64,000 nt of DNA from Thermosaccharophagus gerlachensis (GTDB taxonomy: Bacteria; Armatimonadota; Fervidibacteria; Fervidibacterales; Thermosaccharophagaceae): the NCBI GenBank assembly GCA_041538025.1, contig JBGOEV010000008.1, forward strand, positions 1 to 64,000, written 5' to 3'. The translations under genes were made by a program, and so were the position numbers. The notes beneath the pieces are model-generated. The model was not told where the DNA came from, did not search any database, and worked only from the letters and a program-made list of their open reading frames with translations. This document shows positions 43,329 to 51,952 of this stretch, in pieces. The stretch's first letter is position 1. Every line of letters starts with the position of its first letter.

Positions 43329-46300
43329 TCATTGATGAACTGTTAACTTCACTCCAACACCTCTTCCACGCAACTGTGGGCGATACATGATTTGCGCAAC
43401 TGGTGGGAGTGCAGTTTGAGTGCCCTCTATTTCTGGTCTTAGCAAATAACTGAAGTGATGTGTCCCTTTCGGCATGTAGGTCATGAAGAGAGCCATCCTG
43501 TCATCATGGATTTCGGTTTTCGTCCACCAGTCGCTTGGCAACCCTTCCACTTTAGCTGGGACTCCAATCACATACTGGACAACTTCCCAACCAGATGGCA
43601 ATGGGTCTTCAACCATGACATATTCCAAGTTCTGTTTCGCTGTAATTGTCAACTGCACGGCAACATCTGTCCCAATGCGAACTTCGCTTCCCAAAGGTAT
43701 CCATTTGCCCCTCTTGTCTTTAACGAGATAGCGACGTTGCACCGTCAGTAAATTGCCTTCAGCTCTGTTCATGCCCTTCGTTACGAAACCACGAAGAAGC
43801 ACAGTGTAGTAAACACGACCAATCCCCATTTTCTGGATGGTCACCTTGTTTTCACCAACCGAGGCAGGGACTGTCAAAACTATCTCCCCTTGTGGAATAT
43901 GCTCCGTCGTTATATGCTGCTCATGGACGATATCACCATTCACAAAGACTTTCAGTGAATAATTGGCTTGGAATTCACGGAAGCGGGTGATGTAATCAGT
44001 CAAAGCTAACAAAGCCACTGCTGTGCTCTTAGTTGAATACCAGAAGTTGCCTGTGCGTTTAAGCATTAACCACAAAACAGCACCTGTAACTTTCGGATCG
44101 TTTGGCTTAAGGCTTAGCAGTGCCTTTAGCGCATACGCTGTCGCCTCTACATCGCTTTCACCAAGCCTGCACCAAGTCCCTTCCCAAAAACAATATCTGT
44201 CAACAAACCGGGCTTGCTTTTCCAAAGCATTGAGGCTTTGTTGCGCCAAGGTTTTTTCATCCAATCGTGATAAGGCGATGGTAAGAACAGCATGCGCCAT
44301 TGGAGGTAAAGCCGATTTGCTGGAAGCCTTAACGATGGTTTGGGCAATCTTTCGCATCTCAATTTCTGAGCCTGCCAACTTGCCCCACGCCGCCTTTGCT
44401 TCAGTGAGGGCAAACAGCATGTAAGCCTTCAAAGGCGGTGTGTTTTCTGAACGAATCAATCTCCATAACGCTTCAATGCCTCTTTGTATACACTTTTGGT
44501 CAACATCAAAGCCCATTTGTTGTGCCAAAGCCAGCCCATAGACAACATATGCGGTCATGAACCTGTGAGTTATGTCTCCCTTAAACCAACCCCAGCCACC
44601 ATCGTAGTTCTGCTCATCGTAGATTCTGATCAAACACTCACGCACCATCTTAGGGACTTCACGTTCCAGCTTCTCGTTTCGCATCCCCAGCTCCTTCAGG
44701 ATGTTGAGGACAACAATGTTTGGGACAAACTGCCCCATGATTTGCTCAATTCACCCGTAAGGGTAGCCAACGAGGTATTCCAAACTCCCAAGCATCGGTC
44801 CGATAAGTGATGGCGACAAGCGAATCTCTAAGTAACTTGCAGGAAGGATTGCGTCTTCGGGGAGACGGAGGGTCAAAGTGGCTGTTGTATCCGTAATACC
44901 TGACTTTGATTGAACTACTTCCACACCTTTAGGCTTAACGGGCACAGATAACTCCAATGCGTCTGTCAAACCACTTTCGGAGGCTACGGCAGCAGTAAAA
45001 GTTGCCTTGCCCCTAAACGAAGCTTCAGGGACGTAAACCCACCAAGTAAATGTGTGAGTGCTGTGAGGCGGAATGACTGCTGTTTGCTCAGGCGCTTCTT
45101 GAGTTGCAAGTGCTAATTTACTCGCCGTCACAAAGACCAAAGTGTGTAGCAAGCCATTGGGCGTTGGTGAATTGTTAGCGAAATTCCAACCCCCTACATT
45201 CCTCGCTGCGAACCTTCTTAAGATGTGTTGGTATTTCATTACTCTCAATGCCACATAACTTGATGAAACTATTGCGCCCTTCGCCTTCAACCCAACGCTA
45301 ACCTTCTGTGGTTCGTCAGTGTTGTTGTGGACGACTGTGAGGATTTTCGCAACATCATGTTGGGTAAAGAAGCGCGGGAGTTGTAAACGGACAAGGATTG
45401 GCTTAGTGACGCGAATTTTTTGAATTGTGCTTCCAACCTGTGATTGCAAAGTTATTGCTCGAACCGTTGCGCGCCACGTTGTTAAGTTGTCGGGCAATGG
45501 AACTTCTACAGTTGCTTCTCCGTTCTCGTCCGTGACTACAAATGGATGCCAAAAAGCAGTATCTTCAAATCGGCGACGGACTTCTTCTTCGCTGATTTTT
45601 TGGAACGCGCCCGCTGGAATAAGCCCATATCGTGCCTTCTCCTTCCCCACAACAATATCTCTTTTCACCACCACACTTTCCCAACTTGTCTCAACCAAGT
45701 TAGGTCGCCAACCAAAGAAGTATTCGCGTATGTCTGGTGTGCGATCGGCTCTCATCGCGAAAATAGCCTCATCAACCAACGCAAAAGATAACTCAGCACT
45801 AACTGGTTTGCCTTCAGCATCTCTCGTAACTATACGGTAGCGAACTTTCTCGCGAGGTTGATAGATAGGTTTTTCGGTAGTTACTTCCACACGCAAAAAT
45901 TTCTCGCGGGCTGGAACAACGATTGATTTGTGAGCGCTAATGAACCTGCCTTCAAACACATAACCAACACGCAAGTAACTTACGGGTCGCATTTTCTTTG
46001 TGATTGGCAATTCAAAAATGGATGACTGATGGTGAAGCGGTATCACAAAAGCCTCAAGTATGTCATCACCCTCAACGGTAACAAGCGCCCATACGCCTTT
46101 GCGGTTGCTGTTGATGAGCACTTTCGCCACTTCGCCGATGCGGTAAGTCTTTTTGTCGCAGACAAGTTCCAAAGTTGGGTAGGAGTAGTCAAAATCTCCC
46201 TCAGCGCAAACCCAAACCCACACCGCACCAGATGTTAAGTTACCTCGTTCGTCACGACCCCAGCAAGCAATGCGATAGTAACCTGCTTTTTGCAACTTGA

Positions 46301-47813
46301 AAGTCGCATTTGCTGTGCCGTCAGCATCGGTCGTCACCTGTTGTCGCTCAACCTCTATTCTTTCGTAGCGCTTTGCCTTCCTGTTCCATCTCTCACTTTC
46401 AAGAGCCAGATAAAGTTTTACCGAAACCGGTCGCCTTTCAAAATCACCCGTTTTGATTTTCACTTTCGCAATTTCGCCAACACGATAAGCATATCTGTCA
46501 GTTGCCAGCGCAATTTGGAAAGATGCCCTAAACACCGAACACGATGCTGACCCTGAAACTGTCCTGTTGCTTTGGTCGGTTACTTCACAACGGATGAAGT
46601 AACGCATGTCATAGTTAGTGCTTCGTTTATGGGCAGTTGGAACGGTAAATTTAACAGTTCCGTCCTTGCCTAACTTGGTGGTGCTGCGCATGATGAACTC
46701 GCCGTAGTATGGAGGTGTCTCATACCAAGTCTCAAACTCTTCGGCGAAGGGAGACCACCAAATCGGTGAAGCACTGACGATATATGTGACCTTGCCTTCA
46801 GCAACTGGCGCACCAAAGAAATAATTTGCTTTGACGCTAACATGAATTTGCTCGCCTTTGATGTAGTAGGGTTTATCAACCGTGACCTTGACTTCAAATT
46901 CTGGCTTGCGATACTTAGCGACTTCAAAGTGGGCGAAATGTGTCTCACCGTCAATCGTTGCGATAATGCCATATTGCCCCAAAGGGGTTGCCTCAGGCAA
47001 ATCCACCTCACCTGCAAAACTGCCATAGCGATTTGTTGTTAGCGTCAACCTGGCTATTTCAGTATCTTCAGGGTTGCGGACAACAACCCGAACTTGCTTA
47101 TCAGCCACAGTTAAATATTCTCCATCCTCAAACTTTCGCACGATGCCTTTGAAGTAAACTTTTTGTTTCGGACGGTAAACTGGTCGGTCGGTGTAGATGT
47201 AAACAGTGTAGCGTTCTCGTGTCTCTGACCAAACTTCCGTTGTAGCGATGCTTCCATCAGGAGCAGTTGCAATAACTGTTACATCTTCAAGTTTGTAATC
47301 CACCAACGCTAATCCTTTCTTGTCCGTTTTGCCTTGTGCGATGAGTTTCCGTTTCTCATCAAACAGCCTGACGGAGCATCCACCAATAGGCTTACCAGTT
47401 TCTGCATCTGCGGTGAAGACCAAAACTCGTGTTGGCGATTTCTTAGCGACCAAAAGCACTCGTGTGACATTGATGGTGCGGTCTTCCCTCACCTTGCCTG
47501 CTATCATCTCCAACTTATAAACACCAACTTGTAGTAGCGGGACTTTTATGAGCGTCTTGTATTCTTTTGGTTTTCGTGTAAAGGTTTTGCTCCAGACCAG
47601 TTCTTGCACTGCTTTTTGTCCCATCAACACTTCCTCAAAATTTTTCACGCGATAAACTCGGAGTGTTGCGGTTCTTCTTCCATCCCACCAAAGTTCAACA
47701 GGGACGGAAGGCGAAGGGACTACTTGGTATGGGGCGTATATCCACTGCCCATTTGAAAACGATGGTAACAAAACCATGCAAAGGAGCAAAGTCAACCAAC
47801 TGTATCGCCACAT
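43329..47813 (-). CDS. Bacterial alpha-2-macroglobulin with in-frame TGA at the thioester cysteine (selenocysteine candidate or interrupted gene)
   Basis: Two frames join into one 1494-residue alpha-2-macroglobulin if the single TGA at 44753-44751 (codon 1021) is read through. Signal peptide MWRYSWLTLLLCMVLLPSFSNG; start ATG 47813 behind GGGAGGTGG (frame opens at 47948). MG domains follow, with TDRPVYRPKQKVYFKGIVR near 211, then the A2M domain RRFEDTAFWHPFVVTDENGEATVEVPLPDNLTTWRA near 755. Next comes the thioester region LEYLVGYPYG-[TGA]-IEQIMGQFVPNIVVL, the thioester (TED) helices with YDGGWGWFKGDITHRFMTAYVVYGLALA, and the receptor-binding end. In homologues the TGA position is the Cys of C-x-E-Q, which forms a thioester with that Gln and traps proteases. 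The downstream 469 codons are intact and their ATG 44738 has no good ribosome site. Confidence 0.85.
44721..44753 (-). promoter_or_regulatory. TGA codon plus SECIS-like hairpin
   Basis: Counting from the base after TGA (44753-44751), the minus strand folds at +14 to +30 as UGGGGC-AGUUU-GUCCCA, six pairs including one G-U, with a five-base loop. The loop holds G and U at +21/+22. In E. coli fdhF, SelB recognises a hairpin right after UGA whose loop G-U is at nearly the same distance. The hairpin codons read MGQF where thioester proteins usually have MSRF. The functional reading is inference. Confidence 0.4.
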
Positions 47814-47887
47814 AAAATCCACCTCCCAACCTAACGACCTTTGTGATGCACTATCGTTCATCGCTGTTAAAAATTTTGTCCTATCCC

Positions 47888-48523
47888 CTACCCCGAAAGG
47901 AAGGAGTGGACGAAAGAGACCCTCCACCTTATTGCTTTCATCAACCACATTTCAAAGTTTTCGTTTTTGCTCAAACCCGCCTTTCGCATTGCCCACTCCA
48001 AACGAACCAAAGGGTCTTTCCCTTCGTAGGGCAATACTACACCAACTTTCTCACCTCGCCTTACAACCAAGCCATGCTCAGGGCTCAAAGCATAGATGTT
48101 GTCCAATGGTGTTAACTTTTGGACGACAGTAATGCTGACGATAAGGCGGGACAACTCATTTACCTTCAGAGGGCGAAAACGCTTATCACGGCAGGCATGA
48201 ATAGATGCTCGGATAATTTCATCAGCCAATGAACGCTGTGTAGGAAATAAAGTCCCTCTACAACCTCGCAAGGTGAGAGTGCCGTTTCTTTCCTTTGTCT
48301 CAATTGTGACAAAACAACCTGCTCGGATGCGGATGTTGGTGTTGGTTGGCTTAGGTAAATCAGCACCTTTGTCTTTGACAGTTGCTACGATAGCACTGTA
48401 GGCAAGTTGAGCAAGCTGATTTTGGACTTTTCTGTCATGTAACTTTTCCCAGTCACCTTCTTCAGCGTGCCTCAAATTTGTGCTCAACAGCACCAACATA
48501 AGACACAGCTTTGCATGACTCAT
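47888..48523 (-). CDS. AMMECR1-domain protein, apparently exported
   Basis: A 211-residue AMMECR1 protein. The hallmark LRGCRGT-type motif (TLTLRGCRGTLFPTQRSLADEIIRASIHACRDKRFRPL) is followed by IVSITVVQKLTPLDNIYALSPEHGLVVRRGEKVGVVLPYEG and a C-terminal WLMKAIRWR. The molecular function of AMMECR1 is unknown; bacterial copies often neighbour MEMO1 and radical-SAM genes, which are not here. The first 18 residues (MSHAKLCLMLVLLSTNLRHA) look like a signal peptide, so an envelope location is possible. ATG 48523 follows GGAGG by ten bases. It lies just upstream of the alpha-2-macroglobulin gene on the same strand (74-base gap). Confidence 0.85.
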   Translation of the reverse strand: MSHAKLCLMLVLLSTNLRHAEEGDWEKLHDRKVQNQLAQLAYSAIVATVKDKGADLPKPTNTNIRIRAGCFVTIETKERNGTLTLRGCRGTLFPTQRSLADEIIRASIHACRDKRFRPLKVNELSRLIVSITVVQKLTPLDNIYALSPEHGLVVRRGEKVGVVLPYEGKDPLVRLEWAMRKAGLSKNENFEMWLMKAIRWRVSFVHSFLSG

Positions 48524-48774
48524 TTCTCTATTTCCTCCAGCGCATGGTCAAACAGCGATGCCCTCAGTAACAACCTAATAGCACGTAAGGTAGCAGAGAA
48601 GTGTAGCAAGGACTTTTGTAAAGCCCTGCATGAGAGGCTTCAGCAGATTGATGCAAAACAACCATCACGATATTAGCGCTTCGGTATCGGTTACACTTAA
48701 ACTGCCCATAGGTCAACGCAAACTAAACGAATGCTAAAATGCAACTTAGCACATGATGTGGGAGGTGCTACGCT

Positions 48775-49572
48775 ATGTGCAGTGAAGGCATAGTTGATTA
48801 CTCGTGTGCGAAAAGGCGTGGACAAAGGTTATCGCCTACTCTGGTATTGCTTCTCTTCATTATCGCGAAGCTGTTTGAATTTTCGCACGGGTTAGCGTTT
48901 GCAACACAACAAAGCTCAACACAAACTGCAGGTAAGGACATAACGTGCTTGTTTGATGATGAGGCTTTCAAAGAGCGCATAAAGAAGAAACTCCCACTGC
49001 TCTTCCAAATCGCTGAGGAGCGCTCGTCAAGGGCTGGCAAAATAGGCATGGAAGTAGGCACGCTCAGGGAGCAGATACTTATAGCGATGCTGATTTACAA
49101 ATTCGGGCGAAAGGCTGTTGATGTGAACACTCCGCCAAACTATCCAGAAGTAGATGTGATGCTCTTTGGGAAACCAATTTCAATCAAGACAGTCACTGTG
49201 AGGTCAAATGCGACACCCACTTTAAAGCTCGTCTGGACCGTTGACTGGCTCAAGGTGGAAGAGTTTGTGAGAGGCTATGAGCCACGCTCTGATATGCTTC
49301 TTGTCATCATAAGGTGGGGTGGCTATGGTGGTCTGTTCGCTATACCATTGAGTGCACAGAAGGATGTCTTCAACAAGATGGGTAAAGAGAGCTATCTCAA
49401 GCTGCCTCAAAAGGGGACGAACCCGAGAGGCATTGAAATTTCAAAGGAGGCTCTCTCAGCATTGCTGAAGCACCATGAAACGCGCTCTGTTGAAATATTT
49501 TGGGAGCGCAAGAAGGGAACAGAAGAGCTTGAGCCATATTCACAATGGCTGGCATATTGGGCTGAGGAGTGA
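48775..49572 (+). CDS. ThaI-type restriction-endonuclease-like protein with N-terminal signal or anchor
   Basis: A 265-residue protein. Residues about 75-260 resemble the ThaI type II endonuclease family: LFQIAEERSSRAGKIGMEVGTLREQILIAML, a PD-(D/E)xK-like core with Glu125, Asp127 and Lys138 (YPEVDVMLFGKPISIKT), KLVWTVDWLKVEEF, PRSDMLLVIIRWGGYGGLFAIPL and GTNPRGIEISKEAL. Before the domain is an unusual extension with a hydrophobic stretch at 20-44 (SPTLVLLLFIIAKLFEF). The start ATG 48775 has GGGAGGTG at seven bases, so this extension is probably translated. No methyltransferase gene is nearby. The family assignment is from memory and needs a profile search. Confidence 0.6.
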   Translation: MCSEGIVDYSCAKRRGQRLSPTLVLLLFIIAKLFEFSHGLAFATQQSSTQTAGKDITCLFDDEAFKERIKKKLPLLFQIAEERSSRAGKIGMEVGTLREQILIAMLIYKFGRKAVDVNTPPNYPEVDVMLFGKPISIKTVTVRSNATPTLKLVWTVDWLKVEEFVRGYEPRSDMLLVIIRWGGYGGLFAIPLSAQKDVFNKMGKESYLKLPQKGTNPRGIEISKEALSALLKHHETRSVEIFWERKKGTEELEPYSQWLAYWAEE

Positions 49573-49598
49573 GAACTTAAAGCGGGTGAGTAGGAGAC

Positions 49599-51935
49599 AT
49601 GGACGAACGGACTTTGAAGCTGCTTGAATTTGACAAAATTGTTGAAATGCTACAACTGCATGCACGCACAACATTCGGTCGTGAGCTTGTAGCATCACTG
49701 AAGCCCTTTACCAATTTTGAGGAGGTAAAGAGGAAGCTTAAGGATACGAGCGATGTGAGAAGGTGGCTTGAAAAACATGGCGTGCCACCGATTGGCTCAG
49801 TTAGGGATGTGAGGGCAGAAATTGAGAAAGCCTCTTCTGGCATAATGCTTGATACAAGCGAATTGCTTAAGATAGCAAGCGCCCTCTCAGCTGCGTGGGA
49901 GGTAAAAACACAACTTGAAAGGAGCAACGAGTTGCCCGAGTGCTTGCAGAGGCTGTCAAGCCAGATCTCGGATTTAAGATGGCTCTCAGAATCCATACGG
50001 AGGGCAATTGATGAAAACGGAAATGTAGTTGATGATGCGTCACCGAGACTGCGTCGTATAAGGGCTTCAATACGCTCCACAAGGGATAGCCTAATGCGAA
50101 AACTGCAGTCAATCCTCTCCGACAAAGATATCCAAGCTGCTCTGCAAGAACCAATAGTGACTGTGCGGAATGGCAGATATTGCATCCCAGTGAAGGCTTC
50201 AAGGAGACAAAGCGTCAAGGGCATCGTGCATGATAAGTCATCTTCTGGGCTAACGCTTTTCGTTGAGCCAGAGGAAATCGTAGAGTTGGGCAACCAACTT
50301 CGGGAGCTTCAACTTGACGAGGAAAGAGAGGTTAAACACATACTGCGTAGCTTAACCGATGCTTTCATCAACTCAATAGAGGAGGTCAAGATAACGCTCA
50401 ACGCGATAGCTCACATTGACTGTCTATTCTCGCTCGCTGAGTTTTCGCTCTCCCTCAAATGTGTTGAACCAGAGGTAAGCCCGGATGGCGCAACGAAGCT
50501 ACTTGGTGCTCGCCACCCATTGCTTGGTGAGAGGGCAGTCCCGATTGATGTCGCTATTGGTGGTGATTTTGATGTTCTGGTCATAACTGGTCCAAACATG
50601 GGTGGCAAAACCGTGACATTAAAGACGATAGGGCTTTTGACGCTCATGGCGCAAGCTGGCATGCACATACCTGCGAAAGAGGGCTCACGCATAAGAGTGT
50701 TTGAGAAGGTTTTCGCTGACATCGGTGAGGAACAAAGCATAGAACAAAACATCAGCACATTCTCATCCCACATACTGAACATCATCAAGATGCTGAAACA
50801 CGCCGATGAAAGAACACTCGTGCTTATTGATGAGATTGGGGCAGGCACAGATCCAGAGGAAGGAGCTGCGCTCGCTAAGGCGATACTGCTCAAGTTCCAC
50901 GAAATGGGAGCAAAGGTTGTATGCACAACACACATCGGTGAACTAAAAGCTTTCTCATACACCCACCAAAGGTTTATGAACGCCTCAATGGGGTTTAACA
51001 TGGAGAAGTTACAGCCCACTTACAAGCTCATCATGGGTTTCCCTGGCAGGAGCTATGCTCTTACTGTAGCAAGCCAACTTGGGATGCCGAGCGAAGTGAT
51101 TGAGAAGGCAATGCAGTTGCGCCGTTCAATTTCTGTTGAGTGGGAGGAAGCTCTCAAAACACTTGAAGCACAGAAGAGAGAAATGCAAAAGATGATGGAG
51201 GAGGTTGAACATGAACGTTCCAACCTACAGCAGTTGATTCAACGTTACAACATGGAGCTTGAAGAACTTCGCGAGGAGAAAGAACGCATCTTGGAACAGG
51301 CTCGTAAAGAAGCAACGGAGATGCTAAACAAGGTGAGCGAGGAAGCCGAGAGGATATTGGCTGACATGCGAAGACAAACAAGAGAAAGTGTAGTTACAGA
51401 AAGATTGCGCAGGCGTTTGCACAAACTCAAGCAAGAGATCATGCCGAAGACAGGCGATGCGATTCAGCCTTCGGAACTCCCGAAGGTTGGCGAAAAGGTG
51501 TTTGTGCCTAAAGCGCAAGTTTATGGAGTGGTCATCAAAGTGAAGGAAGAAACAAAAGAGGTGCTCGTTGAAGCTAATGGTATTCGCATCTGGCTTCCAG
51601 CAAGCGACATCCAAAAGGTTGCAGAAGAAAGCACGGTTGAAAAGACATATCTCCCATCTGGGTTGAGGTTGCGCAAGTTCGCCTCAATCCCAAAGGAGAT
51701 AAACATCATCGGTAAGACAGTAGATGAGGCTCTACCGATGGTGGATAAGTTCCTTGATGACGCAGTTCTTGCTGGACATGAAGTGGTGCGCATAATACAC
51801 GGTAAAGGGACAGGCAAACTCCGTCAAGCTATACATGAGTTTTTGAGCAAGCACTTACATGTAGAGTCGTTTGGATTCGCACCACTTAACGAAGGTGGTT
51901 CTGGCACAACAGTTGTTAGGTTGAAGAAGCTGTAG
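49599..51935 (+). CDS. mutS2: Endonuclease MutS2
   Basis: A MutS-family ATPase of 778 residues lacking the mismatch-recognition domain. Core/lever helices come first (about 1-290), then the ATPase with Walker A ITGPNMGGKTVTLKTIGLL near 330-348, DIGEEQSIEQNISTFSSH, Walker B LVLIDEIGAGTDPEEGAAL and TTHIGELKAF. A long coiled coil (about 520-620), a KOW-like region and a C-terminal Smr nuclease domain follow (IIGKTVDEALPMVDKFLDDAVLAGHEVVRIIHGKGTGKLRQAIHEFL, about 700-778). MutS2 suppresses recombination or rescues collided ribosomes, depending on organism. It starts 26 bases after the ThaI-like gene. Confidence 0.97.
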   Translation: MDERTLKLLEFDKIVEMLQLHARTTFGRELVASLKPFTNFEEVKRKLKDTSDVRRWLEKHGVPPIGSVRDVRAEIEKASSGIMLDTSELLKIASALSAAWEVKTQLERSNELPECLQRLSSQISDLRWLSESIRRAIDENGNVVDDASPRLRRIRASIRSTRDSLMRKLQSILSDKDIQAALQEPIVTVRNGRYCIPVKASRRQSVKGIVHDKSSSGLTLFVEPEEIVELGNQLRELQLDEEREVKHILRSLTDAFINSIEEVKITLNAIAHIDCLFSLAEFSLSLKCVEPEVSPDGATKLLGARHPLLGERAVPIDVAIGGDFDVLVITGPNMGGKTVTLKTIGLLTLMAQAGMHIPAKEGSRIRVFEKVFADIGEEQSIEQNISTFSSHILNIIKMLKHADERTLVLIDEIGAGTDPEEGAALAKAILLKFHEMGAKVVCTTHIGELKAFSYTHQRFMNASMGFNMEKLQPTYKLIMGFPGRSYALTVASQLGMPSEVIEKAMQLRRSISVEWEEALKTLEAQKREMQKMMEEVEHERSNLQQLIQRYNMELEELREEKERILEQARKEATEMLNKVSEEAERILADMRRQTRESVVTERLRRRLHKLKQEIMPKTGDAIQPSELPKVGEKVFVPKAQVYGVVIKVKEETKEVLVEANGIRIWLPASDIQKVAEESTVEKTYLPSGLRLRKFASIPKEINIIGKTVDEALPMVDKFLDDAVLAGHEVVRIIHGKGTGKLRQAIHEFLSKHLHVESFGFAPLNEGGSGTTVVRLKKL

Positions 51936-51952
51936 AAGCGCAACGATGAAGG

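Noticed and set aside
44751..44753. Genome-wide reassignment of TGA to an amino acid
   Set aside because: Other genes here, such as glyQ and the secreted HEAT protein, terminate cleanly at TGA with normal lengths, so a changed genetic code does not explain the site.
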